Assembly: GCF_047229345.1 (NCBI RefSeq)
Contig: NZ_JBFTER010000006.1
Span: 1 to 64,000, forward strand
Source of the DNA: Cellulomonas_A sp047229345
GTDB lineage: Bacteria; Actinomycetota; Actinomycetes; Actinomycetales; Cellulomonadaceae
Length of the DNA stretch: 64,000 nucleotides
Direction: 5' to 3'
Made by a program: the position numbers and the translations under genes. The first letter of the stretch is position 1. Each line of letters begins with the position of its first letter. A model generated the notes under the pieces. The model did not search any database, had not been told where the DNA came from, and saw only the letters and a list, made by a program, of their open reading frames with translations. Of the stretch, positions 47,891 to 57,152 are shown piece by piece.

Positions 47891-47960
47891 CGGGCTGACC
47901 GCTCGGGCCCGGGTGCGGCCGACCGGCAGGACAGGCGCGACGGGGGCGGAGGCGGGAGAC

Positions 47961-49067
47961 GTGGGCGCGATCCTGGCTGCGCTCGGCACGATGGGCGCGA
48001 TCGTCGCGCTCGGCTGGGTGCTCGGGCGCCGCGGCACGCTCGGTCCGGCCGCCCCGGCGGTGCTCGCGCGCGTCGTGTTCGCCGTCGCGACCCCGTGCCT
48101 GCTGCTCGTGACCGTCGCGAACGCGGACCTGCACCTCCTGCTCTCGCGCGCCGCGCTCGTCACGGCACTGAGCACCACGACGGTCGTGCTGGTCGCGGTC
48201 GCCGTGCTGCGCGGGCTGTGGCACCGGCCCGCCGCGGACGTCACGGTCGCGACCCTCGCGGCGTCGTACGTCAACGCCGGCAACCTCGGACTGCCGCTCG
48301 CGGTCTACCTGCTCGGGGACGCGGTCGCCGTCGTGCCGTCGCTGCTCTACCAGCTGCTCGTGCTGGCCCCCGTCGCGTTCGCGGTCCTCGACGCCCGGAC
48401 CCCGCGCGGGTCGAGTCCAGACCGGACGCCCGGGCCTGCGCCGCCGGACGACGCCGAGCGGTCACCCGCCACCCCGCCGACCCCGTCGACCGGCCCGGCT
48501 GCCACGCCGGGACCACCGGACGTCCCCCCGGTCCCGCCCGACACCCCACCGACCGCGGCGCCCGCCCCGGCGAGCGGACGCGGCCCGCGCCGCGGGTCCC
48601 GCGTGCTGCGCACCGTCCTGGCCCGGACGCTGCGCAACCCGATCATCGTGGGCGCGCTCGCCGGACTGGCGATCGCGGCGCTGCCCTGGACGCCGCCCGA
48701 GGTGCTGCTCGGCCCGTTCGCGATCGTGGGTGCCGCCGCAGCGCCCCTCGCGCTCCTCACCTTCGGGATGTCGCTCGCCGTCCCCCGTACCGTCGACGCC
48801 CGGCCCGTGCGGCGCGAGCTCGTGCTCGTGGTGCTGCTGCGCTCGCTCGTGCACCCGCTGCTCGCGGGCGGCATCGGCGCGGCGCTGGGGCTCGAGGGCG
48901 CGGCGCTCCTCGGCGTCACCGCGATGGCCGCGCTGCCGACGGCGCAGAACGTGCTCGTGTACGCGATCCAGTACGGCCGGCAGCAGCCGCTCGCGCGCGA
49001 CGCCGGCCTCGTCACCACGGTCCTCGCGGTGCCCGTCCTGCTCGTCGTCACCGCGGTCCTCGGCTGA
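47961..49067 (+). CDS. AEC-family (auxin efflux carrier-type) transporter
   Basis: About 368 aa membrane protein. Conserved AVATPCLLLVTVANAD, ASYVNAGNLGLPLAVYLLGD in the first half and LRNPIIVGALAGLA, APLALLTFGMSLA, ALPTAQNVLVYA in the second match AEC permeases of organic acids. A Pro/Ala-rich cytosolic loop of about 70 residues between the two halves is longer than usual. GTG 47961 is chosen at the first membrane segment with GGGAG upstream; a GTG at 47913 is possible. Follows recQ by 70 bp. Confidence 0.87.
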   Translation: MGAILAALGTMGAIVALGWVLGRRGTLGPAAPAVLARVVFAVATPCLLLVTVANADLHLLLSRAALVTALSTTTVVLVAVAVLRGLWHRPAADVTVATLAASYVNAGNLGLPLAVYLLGDAVAVVPSLLYQLLVLAPVAFAVLDARTPRGSSPDRTPGPAPPDDAERSPATPPTPSTGPAATPGPPDVPPVPPDTPPTAAPAPASGRGPRRGSRVLRTVLARTLRNPIIVGALAGLAIAALPWTPPEVLLGPFAIVGAAAAPLALLTFGMSLAVPRTVDARPVRRELVLVVLLRSLVHPLLAGGIGAALGLEGAALLGVTAMAALPTAQNVLVYAIQYGRQQPLARDAGLVTTVLAVPVLLVVTAVLG

Positions 49068-49378
49068 CGCTCCCCGCCGGCCGCACGCCTGCGCCGCCGT
49101 CCGTCCGGCCCGCACGGCTCGGGCCCGGAGCGGCGCCCGCGGAGCCCGGAGCGGCGCCCGCGGATGCACCGCGACGGGAGTTCGTCACACTCCGCGTCTC
49201 GCCGGGTGGAGCCCCTGACGGCGCACCCGCCCGGCCGGTACGGTCGGCTCGTCCTGGATGACGGCTTCTCGGGTGCAGTCCCCCGGGGCCATCCCGTGGG
49301 TCGTCGACCGGCTCGGGTCGCGCGCGTGCACCACGCACGCCGCCCCCGCCGGACCACGCACCACGGCAGAGGGAAGCC
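49068..49378 (+). other. Gap upstream of the GH64 gene
   Basis: 311 bp without a credible gene. It contains a perfect 21-bp tandem duplication and must hold the GH64 promoter; no clear operator is seen. Confidence 0.5.
49123..49164. repeat. 21-bp tandem duplication
   Basis: Units 49123-49143 and 49144-49164 are identical (start GCCCGGAGCGGCGCCC). Confidence 0.85.
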
Positions 49379-51178
49379 ATGCTCCGCGTCTCGTCCCGCA
49401 CCCGGAAGGTCGTCGCAGCCGTCACGGCAGCGGCGGTCCTGGCGCTCGCCGGCCTCACCGGCCTCGCCGCGATGCAGCCCGCGCGCGCCGCGTCGTCCGA
49501 CCTGCCCTTCATCGTGACCAACAGCTCGGGCCGGGACGAGGAGACGTTCCTCTACGTCATGGCCCGCAGCCAGGCGACCGGCGAGCAGGGCTACGTCGAC
49601 GCGTCGGGCGACTGGCACGCGTTCGACCTGCCGGCGGCGGTGGCGAACGGCGAGGAGAACCCGACGGCGCCCGACGTGTCGATCCCCGGGCCGCCGAACG
49701 CGTCGACCGTGCAGCTGCCGCTGCCCGCGAACCTCACGGGCGGGCGCATCTACGTCTCGTTCGGCGAGCGCCTCACGTTCCAGCTCTCCCCCGGCGGCCT
49801 CGTGGAGCCGGCCGCGTGGAACAGCGACGACCCGAACCACGACGTGCTGTTCGACTGGGCCGAGTTCGCCCGCAACGGCACCGCGATCAACATCAACACG
49901 ACGATGGTCGACATGTTCAGCGTGCCGATCTCCATCACGGTGCGGGCGATGGCGGCACCGCCGCCGCCCGGCCCGGTCGACAACGCGGTCCCGGTCGACC
50001 CCAGCCAGCCGCCGCCGGACACCACGCCGGTGCCGGTCACCCGCACCGAGGGCGTGCTGGTCAAGGACGGCCGGCGCCAGGTCTTCGACGCGGTCAGCGC
50101 CCTCGGCGGGGACTGGGCGGAGCTCGTCGACGTGCGCGAGTCCGACGGCCTCCCCCTGCGTGTGCTCGCCCCGATCCACGGGATCGACAGCGAGGCGCCG
50201 TTCTTCGACGCCGCGTTCTTCGACGCCTACGTCGACGGCGTCTTCCAGTACTACGGCCGCCGGGCCCTCACCGTCGACACGGCGCTCGGGGTCTTCACCG
50301 GGAAGGTCGTGGACGGGGCCTTCACGTTCCGCGGCGACGGCGGGCGGGTCGTCGGCACCATCGCGCGACCGACGACCGCCGAGATCTTCGGGTGCCACGG
50401 CGCGCTGCAGCCGACCGGGCAGCCCGACCAGGACGCGATCCTCGCGGTCGGTGCCCGCATCTGCGCCGGGTTCCACCGCGGGACCCTCTCGACGCCGGAC
50501 CGCCCGGGCTCGGACCGCCAGGCGACGTTCGACGCCCAGGCGTTCTACCAGCACGAGTCGTCGGACTTGTACTCGAAGGTCATGCACGACCACGCGACGA
50601 ACGGCCGCGCGTACGGGTTCGCGTTCGACGACGTCGCCGAGTTCAACCCGAGCATCGACGAGCCGACGCCCACGTCGGTCACGATGACGCTCCAGCCGTT
50701 CGGCTCGTCGGTCGCGACCGGCCCCGTCGCGGGCGGGGAGCCGGCGCCCGCGCCGCCGAGCCCCGGCGGCGAGGCCCCGGTGGGCGCGATCCAGGCCGAG
50801 GCCCGCACCGCGCAGCGCGGCACGACGCTCTCCCCGACCTCCGACTCGGGCGGCGGGAAGCACGTCGGTCACGTCGGCGACGGTGACTGGCTGCGCTTCG
50901 AGGACGTGAACTTCGGGCGCAACGGGCTGGACACGCTCCGTGCGCGCGTCGCGTCGGGCGCGACGACGTCGGTCGGCGGCGTCGTCGAGGTGCGGCTCGA
51001 CAGCCGGACGAGCACCCCGGTCGGCGCGTTCGCGGTCGGGCGCACGGGTGGCTGGCAGTCGTGGCGGACCGTCGCCGCGGCGATCACGCCGACCACGGGC
51101 ACGCACGACGTCTACCTGACGTTCGCGACCGGCTCGGGCCAGGACTTCGTCGACGTCAACTGGTTCGCGTTCGGCTGA
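49379..51178 (+). CDS. Secreted GH64 beta-1,3-glucanase with CBM6
   Basis: About 599 aa. Signal peptide to about residue 37 (PARA). The GH64 domain (about 40-430) shows DLPFIVTNSSGRDEETFLYV (in parts), GRIYVSFGERLTFQL, the acidic catalytic region LFDWAEFARNG and MVDMFSVPI. A Pro-rich linker leads to a C-terminal CBM6 (about 465-599: AEARTAQRGT, VGDGDWLRFEDVNFG, GTHDVYLTFATGSGQDFVDVNWF in parts). Cleaves beta-1,3-glucan such as laminarin or fungal wall. Ribosome binding site AGAGGGA. Confidence 0.9.
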   Translation: MLRVSSRTRKVVAAVTAAAVLALAGLTGLAAMQPARAASSDLPFIVTNSSGRDEETFLYVMARSQATGEQGYVDASGDWHAFDLPAAVANGEENPTAPDVSIPGPPNASTVQLPLPANLTGGRIYVSFGERLTFQLSPGGLVEPAAWNSDDPNHDVLFDWAEFARNGTAININTTMVDMFSVPISITVRAMAAPPPPGPVDNAVPVDPSQPPPDTTPVPVTRTEGVLVKDGRRQVFDAVSALGGDWAELVDVRESDGLPLRVLAPIHGIDSEAPFFDAAFFDAYVDGVFQYYGRRALTVDTALGVFTGKVVDGAFTFRGDGGRVVGTIARPTTAEIFGCHGALQPTGQPDQDAILAVGARICAGFHRGTLSTPDRPGSDRQATFDAQAFYQHESSDLYSKVMHDHATNGRAYGFAFDDVAEFNPSIDEPTPTSVTMTLQPFGSSVATGPVAGGEPAPAPPSPGGEAPVGAIQAEARTAQRGTTLSPTSDSGGGKHVGHVGDGDWLRFEDVNFGRNGLDTLRARVASGATTSVGGVVEVRLDSRTSTPVGAFAVGRTGGWQSWRTVAAAITPTTGTHDVYLTFATGSGQDFVDVNWFAFG

Positions 51179-51260
51179 CGGACCGGGGTCGGCCTTCGGG
51201 CATCGGACCACGGGCACCGGTCGCCGACGTCGCCGCCGACGCGGTCACCGAGGCGTCCCG

Positions 51261-52136
51261 TCAGACCCGCCCGAGCGCACCGTCCAGCGCCGTGAGGAAC
51301 TCCTCCCGGCCCTCGCGCCGCACGCTGTGCCCGACGCCGGGGACCGCCACGTGCGTGAGCCGGTCGCCGAGCGCCTCGCGCGCGCGCTCGACCTGGGCCG
51401 ACCCGACGAGCGCCCCCTGACCGACGTCACCGGTCACGAGGGTCACCGGCACGCGGACCTCCGCGAGCACCTCGACCCACGCCCGGCCGTTCCAGTCGTG
51501 CGCGACGTGCACGAGCCGCTGGTCGAGCTGCGCCTTCGAGCGGGCCCACGGGCCGTGCTCGTCGTCGGCGAACGCCTGCTGCGTCGCCCGGGAGCGGGCC
51601 TCGAGCGTCTCGGCGTCGACGCCCGCGAAGGACAGCAGGAACGGCGCGAGGAACGGCGGCACCCCGTCGGGCGTCGCGACCCCGCCGGCGTCCCACGCGG
51701 GGTCCTCGAGCACGAGGCCCGCGACGAGGCCGGGCTCGGCGAGCGTGAGCTCGGTCGCGACCAGCCCGCCCATCGAGTGCCCGACGACGAGGGCGGGGCC
51801 GTCGACGACGTGCCGCAGGACGGCAGCGGCGTCGGCCGCGAGCGACGCGATCGTGAACGGGCCCTCGCCGAGCGGGGTCCTGCCGTGGCCGCGGGCGTCG
51901 ACCCCGACGACGAGGCGGTCCGCGGCGAGCAGGCGCGCGACGGGGTCCCAGGTCTCCGCGGAGTCGGTCACGCCGTGGAGCAGCAGCACGGGCGGCGCGT
52001 CGCCGGACTGCCCCCACACGGTGTAGCCGACGGGACGCCCGTCGACGCCGAGCGTGCGCTCGCTGCGGTGCACGACGGTCCGGTCGGCCTCGTCCGCCGC
52101 GGTGCCGAGGTCGCCGGCGCGCGCGTCGAGCGTCAT
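51261..52136 (-). CDS. Alpha/beta hydrolase
   Basis: About 291 aa. Oxyanion-side LLLHGVTDSAETW, nucleophile elbow VVGHSMGGLVATEL (Ser), acid region after VTLVTGDVGQGALV, and His in VPGVGHSVRREG complete the triad. Substrate unknown (esterase, lactonase or haloperoxidase-like). Its ATG overlaps the stop of the aldo/keto reductase gene (ATGA), so they form a two-gene operon. No leader peptide. Confidence 0.9.
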   Translation of the reverse strand: MTLDARAGDLGTAADEADRTVVHRSERTLGVDGRPVGYTVWGQSGDAPPVLLLHGVTDSAETWDPVARLLAADRLVVGVDARGHGRTPLGEGPFTIASLAADAAAVLRHVVDGPALVVGHSMGGLVATELTLAEPGLVAGLVLEDPAWDAGGVATPDGVPPFLAPFLLSFAGVDAETLEARSRATQQAFADDEHGPWARSKAQLDQRLVHVAHDWNGRAWVEVLAEVRVPVTLVTGDVGQGALVGSAQVERAREALGDRLTHVAVPGVGHSVRREGREEFLTALDGALGRV

Positions 52137-53176
52137 CGCGCGGTCCCGTCGACGGCGTGCTCCTCGATCGCGGCGAGCTCGTCGTCGGTCAGCGCGGGAG
52201 CGTCGAGCGCGGCGACGTTGTTCTCGAGCTGCGCGACGCTCGACGCCCCGATGAGCGCCGAGGTGACCCGCTCGTCGCGCAGGACCCACGCGAGCGCGAG
52301 CTGCGCGAGGCTCTGACCGCGTGCGGACGCGATCTCGTTCAGCGCCCGCGCGCGTGCGAGGTACGTCTCGCTGATGCGCTCGGGCTGCAGGAACCGGCTC
52401 TGCGCGGCACGCGAGTCGCCGGGGACCTCCCCGGAGAGGTAGCGGTCGGTCAGCAGGCCCTGCGCGAGCGGGGAGAACACGATCATGCCGATGCCGAGGT
52501 CGCCGACCGCGTCGAGCAGCGTCTCGTCCTGGCCGTCGCCGACCTGCTCGACGTGCCGGTTGAACATCGAGTAGCTCGGCTGGTGGATCAGCAGCGGCGT
52601 CCCGAGCTCGGCGAGCACGCGCTGGGCCTCGCGCGTCTGCGCCGGGGAGTAGTTCGAGATGCCCGCGTAGAGCGCCTTGCCGCTCGTCACGGCGGTGTGC
52701 AGCGCGCCCATCGTCTCCTCGACCGGGACGCTCGGGTCGGGGCGGTGCGAGTAGAAGACGTCGACGTAGTCGACCCCGAGCCGGCGCAGCGACTGGTCGA
52801 GCGACGCGAGCAGGTACTTGCGCGAGCCGCCGTCGCCGTAGGGGCCGGGCCACATGTCGTAGCCGGCCTTGGAGGAGATGACGAGCTCGTCGCGGTACGG
52901 CCGCAGGTCGCTCGCGAGCACGCGCCCGAAGTTCTCCTCGGCCGAGCCGTACGGCGGGCCGTAGTTGTTGGCGAGGTCGAAGTGCGTGATGCCGAGGTCG
53001 AACGCGCGGCGCAGGATCGCGCGCTGGGTGTCCCCCGACGTCGTCCCGCCGAAGTTGTGCCACAGGCCGAGCGACAGCGCCGGGAGCGCGAGCCCGCTGC
53101 GACCCGCCCGGCGGTAGGTCATCGCCTCGTAGCGGTTCTCGGCGGCGGTGAAGGGGCGGTGGGGCTCGGTCGGCAT
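52133..53176 (-). CDS. Aldo/keto reductase, L-glyceraldehyde-3-phosphate reductase type
   Basis: About 347 aa. The AKR catalytic tetrad is visible: Asp and Tyr in FDLANNYGPPYG, Lys in VISSKAGYDMW, His in YSHRPDPSVP. The WPGPYGDGGSRKYL loop and length match the YghZ/AKR14 group, which reduces L-glyceraldehyde-3-phosphate, methylglyoxal and similar aldehydes with NADPH. A promoter-like TAGGCT lies about 40 nt upstream and GAGAGGA serves as ribosome binding site. Coupled to the downstream hydrolase. Confidence 0.92.
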   Translation of the reverse strand: MPTEPHRPFTAAENRYEAMTYRRAGRSGLALPALSLGLWHNFGGTTSGDTQRAILRRAFDLGITHFDLANNYGPPYGSAEENFGRVLASDLRPYRDELVISSKAGYDMWPGPYGDGGSRKYLLASLDQSLRRLGVDYVDVFYSHRPDPSVPVEETMGALHTAVTSGKALYAGISNYSPAQTREAQRVLAELGTPLLIHQPSYSMFNRHVEQVGDGQDETLLDAVGDLGIGMIVFSPLAQGLLTDRYLSGEVPGDSRAAQSRFLQPERISETYLARARALNEIASARGQSLAQLALAWVLRDERVTSALIGASSVAQLENNVAALDAPALTDDELAAIEEHAVDGTAR

Positions 53177-53320
53177 CGCTGGCGTCCTCTCGCAGGGTCG
53201 GTCGCGACCAGCCTAGGCGGCGTTCGCCGTCACCCGGATCGGGGCTTGACCCGGTCGGCCGAGGTCACGATATGGTCACGGCTTCGTCGGGGGGGCGGAC
53301 GACGCCAGGAGACGCACAGC

Positions 53321-54361
53321 ATGCCCACGACCCGCCGCAGGACCGTCACGATCGCCCTCGTCGCCCTCGCGGCGCTGTGCGCGGGGTGCAAGGCCGGACC
53401 CGTGGAGGCCCGCCCGGCGGGCTCCACGCCGACCACCGTGGCCCCCTCCCCGGACGCGAGCACCACGCCGTCCCCGGGTCCGACGGCCACGGCCGCTCCC
53501 ACGCCGAGCGCCTCCGCCACGCCGTCGGTGAGCCCCTCGCCGTCACCGACCGCCCCCGCGGCCGCAGCCCCCACGAGCGCGCCGACGCCCACCGCCACGT
53601 CGGCGGCCCCACCCGTCGCGGCCCCCGCCGGGCTCGGCGGGATCGTCGTCGACTACCAGCTCGGCGGCGCGTACGCCCTGCCCGCCGGCGTCGGCGGCGT
53701 CGTGCGCGACAGCACGTCGGAGCCCGCGCCCGGCGCGTACTCGATCTGCTACGTCAACGGCTTCCAGACCCAGCCCGACGAGCGCTCCACGTGGCTGCGC
53801 GACCACCCCGACCTCGTGCTGCGCGACGCCGCCGGCCGCGTGGTCGCCGACCCGGGCTGGCCTGACGAGGCGCTGCTCGACACGTCGACCGACGACAAGC
53901 GGGCCCAGCTCGCGGAGGTGATCGGGGTGGCCCTGCAGCGGTGCGCCGACGCGGGCTTCGACGCCGTCGAGCTCGACAACCTCGACTCGTACACGCGGTC
54001 CGGCGGGCTGCTCACGGCCGACGACGCGCTCGCGACCGCCGCCCGGTACGTCGCCGTCGCGCACGGCCTCGGGCTCGCCGTCGGGCAGAAGAACGCCGCG
54101 GACCTGACCCGCCGCGGGCACGACGAGGTCGGCTTCGACTTCGCGGTCGCGGAGGAGTGCCACCGCTGGGACGAGTGCGGGGCCTACACCGACGTGTACG
54201 GCGACCAGGTGATCGACGTCGAGTACGTCGACGAGCTGCGCGGCACGTTCGCCGAGGTGTGCGCCGACCCGCAGACGCCCTTCTCGACGGTCCTGCGCGA
54301 CCACGACCTGACGACCCCGGCGTCACGCGCGCACGTCTTCGAGGCCTGCCCGCGCGGCTGA
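53321..54361 (+). CDS. GH114-like endo-alpha-1,4-polygalactosaminidase lipoprotein
   Basis: About 346 aa. Lipobox LCAGC (Cys23), a Ser/Thr/Pro linker to about residue 100, then a GH114-type TIM-barrel: DYQLGGAYALP, ICYVNGFQTQPDE, acidic FDAVELDNLDSY, AVGQKNAADL, FAVAEECHRWDECGAY and VEYVDEL. The family hydrolyses galactosaminogalactan-like polymers. Surface anchoring fits scavenging of fungal wall material, with the GH64 enzyme nearby. SD-like CAGGAG 11 nt upstream of the ATG. Confidence 0.87.
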   Translation: MPTTRRRTVTIALVALAALCAGCKAGPVEARPAGSTPTTVAPSPDASTTPSPGPTATAAPTPSASATPSVSPSPSPTAPAAAAPTSAPTPTATSAAPPVAAPAGLGGIVVDYQLGGAYALPAGVGGVVRDSTSEPAPGAYSICYVNGFQTQPDERSTWLRDHPDLVLRDAAGRVVADPGWPDEALLDTSTDDKRAQLAEVIGVALQRCADAGFDAVELDNLDSYTRSGGLLTADDALATAARYVAVAHGLGLAVGQKNAADLTRRGHDEVGFDFAVAEECHRWDECGAYTDVYGDQVIDVEYVDELRGTFAEVCADPQTPFSTVLRDHDLTTPASRAHVFEACPRG

Positions 54362-54380
54362 GCACCGTGCGCCGGGGTGG

Positions 54381-54386
54381 GAGGAT
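54381..54386 (+). promoter_or_regulatory. -10-like GAGGAT before trmL
   Basis: Six nt before the GTG; no ribosome binding site otherwise, although GGGAGGA itself might act as a distant one. Confidence 0.35.
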
Positions 54387-54392
54387 CGCCGG

Positions 54393-54857
54393 GTGCTGCA
54401 CGTCGTCTTCTTCGAGCCCCGCATCCCCGGCAACACCGGCAGCACCATCCGGCTGGTCTCCGCGACCGGTGCGACGCTGCACCTCGTGGAGCCCCTCGGC
54501 TTCGACCTGAGCGAGCCCAAGCTGCGCCGCGCCGGCCTCGACTACCACGACCTCGCGCACGTCGTCGTGCACCCGACGCTCGACGTGTGCCTCGACGCGC
54601 TGCCGGGCTCGCGGGTGTTCGCGTTCACGACCCAGGCGACGACCGGCTACACCGAGGTCGACTACCGCGAGGACGACGTCCTGCTGTTCGGCCCCGAGCC
54701 GACCGGGCTGCCCGACGAGGTCCTGGCGCACCCGCGCGTGACCGACCGGCTGCGCATCCCGATGCTCGCGGGACGCCGGTCGCTCAACCTCTCGACGTCC
54801 GCCGCGGTCGCGTCGTACGAGGCGTGGCGCCAGCTCGGGTTCGCCGGCGGGGTGTGA
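54393..54857 (+). CDS. trmL: tRNA (cytidine(34)-2'-O)-methyltransferase
   Basis: About 154 aa SPOUT methyltransferase that 2'-O-methylates the wobble base of leucine tRNAs. Family motifs: VVFFEPRIPGNTGSTIRL, LLFGPEPTGLPDEVL and the knot-forming RRSLNLSTSAAVASYE. Single domain, normal length. GTG start. Convergent with the MarR gene, the stops being only 13 bp apart. Confidence 0.93.
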   Translation: MLHVVFFEPRIPGNTGSTIRLVSATGATLHLVEPLGFDLSEPKLRRAGLDYHDLAHVVVHPTLDVCLDALPGSRVFAFTTQATTGYTEVDYREDDVLLFGPEPTGLPDEVLAHPRVTDRLRIPMLAGRRSLNLSTSAAVASYEAWRQLGFAGGV

Positions 54858-54869
54858 CGCCTCCGCCGG

Positions 54870-55331
54870 TCACCGGCCGTCCGTGAGGCGGTCCCGGAGC
54901 CGGTCGGTCAGCCCGCGCATGTCGTCGAGCAGCGCGCCGATCCGGTCGAGGTCCTCGACGGTGAGCCGGTCGAGCAGCGCCGCGCCCTCCTCGACGAGCG
55001 GGCGGTAGACCTCCCACGTGACGGCCTGCCCGGCGTCGGTCATGCGCACGTGCACCTGCCGGCGGTCGAGCTCGGACCGCACGCGCTCGACGAGCCCCTT
55101 GCGCTCGAGCCGGTCGATGAGCGCGGTCGTCGCGGCGGGGCGCAGGCCGGTCGCCGCGGCGAGCTCGCCGGCCGTCTTGGGCCCGTCGACGAGCCAGTCG
55201 AGGCACCGCAGGTCGGCCGGTCCGACGCCCAGGTGCCGCGCCGCGGCGTCGTCGAACGCCTGCACGCTGCGCTGGTAGCGCTGGAGCGCGGCGCCCACGG
55301 ACGCCACGGCCTCTTGACGCGACCCGCTCAT
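54870..55331 (-). CDS. MarR-family transcriptional regulator
   Basis: About 153 aa winged-helix regulator: RCLDWLVDGPKTAGELAAATG (in parts), recognition helix RPAATTALIDRLERKGLVER, wing RSELDRRQVHVRMTDAG. Divergent from a flavin monooxygenase gene with only 56 bp between; a perfect dyad TTCGAT-T-ATCGAA in that gap is the likely operator, so it probably represses itself and the monooxygenase until an aromatic ligand binds. Confidence 0.93.
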   Translation of the reverse strand: MSGSRQEAVASVGAALQRYQRSVQAFDDAAARHLGVGPADLRCLDWLVDGPKTAGELAAATGLRPAATTALIDRLERKGLVERVRSELDRRQVHVRMTDAGQAVTWEVYRPLVEEGAALLDRLTVEDLDRIGALLDDMRGLTDRLRDRLTDGR

Positions 55332-55342
55332 CTGCCTAACCT

Positions 55343-55355
55343 TTCGATTATCGAA
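55343..55355. promoter_or_regulatory. MarR operator TTCGATTATCGAA
   Basis: Perfect 6-bp arms around one T in an unusually AT-rich patch between the divergent MarR and monooxygenase genes. CGAATCT repeats at 55352-55358 and 55361-55367. Confidence 0.75.
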
Positions 55356-55387
55356 TCTTCCGAATCTCGTAGGGAAAGGGTACCGCC

Positions 55388-56563
55388 ATGCGCGCAGTCG
55401 TCGTGGGAGGCGGGGTCGCCGGACCGGCCGTCGGTCTCGCGCTCCACCGCGCCGGGATCGAGGCCGTCGTGCTCGAGCGGCGGACCGTCGTCGACCCGGA
55501 CGAGGGCTCGTACCTCACCCTCGGGCCGAACGGCCTCGACGCGCTCACGACGCTCGGCGTGCGCGACGCCGTCGAGGCCGCCGGGTTCCCGACGCGGCGC
55601 AACGTCCTCCAGGGCTCGACGGGGCGGCCCCTCGGCGCGCTCTCGCTCACCGGCACCCTGCCGGGCGGCGCCGCGCTGACCCTCAAGCGGTCGCGGCTCG
55701 CCGCCACGCTCACCACGCACGCGGCGCGCGCCGGGGTCGACGTGCGTCTCGGCGCCCACGTCGGCCGGGTCTGCCCCGGCGCCGTGACCCTCGACGACGG
55801 CACCACCGTGCGCGGCGACGTCGTGATCGGGGCCGACGGCGTGCACTCGCGCGTGCGGCGCGCGATCGACCCCGCAGCGCCCGCCGGCCGCTACGTCGGC
55901 CTCACGAACTTCGGCGGGATCACGCGGGGCACGCCGCTCGCCGGCACGCTCCCGCCCGAGGCGTGGCTCCTCGTCTTCGGCAGCCGGGCGTTCTTCGGTG
56001 CCCACCCCACGCCCGACGGCGACGTCGTCTGGTTCGTCAACGTCCCGCGCACGCCGACCAGCCCCGACGAGCGGGCGGGGACGAGCGAGGTGCAGTGGCG
56101 CGACCACCTCCACGAGCTCCTGCGCGACGACCCGGGGCCGGCCGCGGAGCTCGTCGCCGCCGGCCGGCTCGAGCTCGCCGGGGACAACACGTTCGACCTC
56201 CCGCACGTGCCGACCTGGTCACGCGACGGCATGGTCGTCGTCGGCGACGCCGCGCACGCGCCCTCGCCCAGCTCCGGGCAGGGCGCCTCGATCGCGCTCG
56301 AGGACGCGGTCGTGCTCGGTCAGGCGCTGCGCGACGCACCCGACGTGACCACCGCGCTCGCGACCTACGAGCGCCTGCGCCGCCCGCGCGTCGAGCGCGT
56401 CGTCGCCGCCGGGGCACGCAGCGGCAGCGCGAAGATCGCGGGGCCGCTCGGCCGGCGCGTGCAGGACCTCGTGATGCCGCTCGTGTTCCGGCACGTCGTG
56501 ACCGACCGGAGCACCGCCTGGATGTACGACCACCGGATTGACTGGGACGCGCGGGTCGCGTGA
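55388..56563 (+). CDS. FAD-dependent monooxygenase (aromatic hydroxylase type)
   Basis: About 391 aa class A flavin monooxygenase: N-terminal VVVGGGVAGPAVGLALHRAG, DG motif VIGADGVHSRVRRAI, GD motif VVVGDAAHAPSPSSGQGASIALEDA. Hydroxylates an aromatic or heterocyclic compound, or inactivates an antibiotic as TetX-like relatives do. AGGGAAAGGG lies about 7 nt before the ATG. Under a divergent MarR regulator. Confidence 0.9.
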   Translation: MRAVVVGGGVAGPAVGLALHRAGIEAVVLERRTVVDPDEGSYLTLGPNGLDALTTLGVRDAVEAAGFPTRRNVLQGSTGRPLGALSLTGTLPGGAALTLKRSRLAATLTTHAARAGVDVRLGAHVGRVCPGAVTLDDGTTVRGDVVIGADGVHSRVRRAIDPAAPAGRYVGLTNFGGITRGTPLAGTLPPEAWLLVFGSRAFFGAHPTPDGDVVWFVNVPRTPTSPDERAGTSEVQWRDHLHELLRDDPGPAAELVAAGRLELAGDNTFDLPHVPTWSRDGMVVVGDAAHAPSPSSGQGASIALEDAVVLGQALRDAPDVTTALATYERLRRPRVERVVAAGARSGSAKIAGPLGRRVQDLVMPLVFRHVVTDRSTAWMYDHRIDWDARVA

Positions 56564-56582
56564 GCCGGCGGCGTCCGCCGGC
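56564..56582. terminator. Compact bidirectional terminator
   Basis: GCCGGCGG-CGT-CCGCCGGC fills the entire 19-bp gap between the monooxygenase stop and the TetR stop. Confidence 0.75.
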
Positions 56583-57152
56583 CTACTGCGCCAGCCTGCG
56601 CAGCGCGTGCCGCAGCTGGCCGGGCGTCATCGGGTCGGTCGAGAGCGCGCTGTGCAGCACGAGCCCCTCGACGAGCGCGTCGAGCTCGCGCGCGGTGACC
56701 GGGTCGAAGTGCCGCTCGAGCGCGCGACGGCTGCGCACCATCCACTCCTGGGTCACCGCGCGCAGCACCGGGCGGCGCGCGGCGACGACGTAGAGCTCGA
56801 TCGAGAGCACCAGGCCGCGCCCGGGGCCGAGCAGGTCGCGGGCGAGGTGGTCCGCGAGCGCGTCGAGGGCCGCGTCCGCGTCCGGCGCGGCGTCGAGCCG
56901 CCGTTCGAGCGCGCCCGCCACGTCATCCGCGTGCCGCCGGAACGCTGCGGCGAGCAGCTCGTCGATCGACGCGAAGTGGTACGTCGTCGAGCCGAGCGGG
57001 ACGTCGGCGGCCTGCGCGACCGCGCGGTGCGTCGTGCCGGCGACCCCGTGCTCCGCGAGCACGTCGAGGGCCACGGCGACGAGCCGGTCGCGGCGGCCGG
57101 GGTCGTGCCGGCGCGCGCGGCGGGGCGCGGGGGGCACGGAGGCCTCGCTCAC
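56583..57152 (-). CDS. TetR-family transcriptional regulator
   Basis: About 189 aa. N-terminal HTH ALDVLAEHGVAGTTHRAVAQ followed by ADVPLGSTTYHFASIDELL; helical C-terminal ligand domain. GTG start overlaps the stop of the acetyltransferase gene (GTGA), so the two are cotranslated. The perfect 22-bp dyad at 57790-57811, upstream of the acetyltransferase, is its likely operator. Confidence 0.92.
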   Translation of the reverse strand: MSEASVPPAPRRARRHDPGRRDRLVAVALDVLAEHGVAGTTHRAVAQAADVPLGSTTYHFASIDELLAAAFRRHADDVAGALERRLDAAPDADAALDALADHLARDLLGPGRGLVLSIELYVVAARRPVLRAVTQEWMVRSRRALERHFDPVTARELDALVEGLVLHSALSTDPMTPGQLRHALRRLAQ

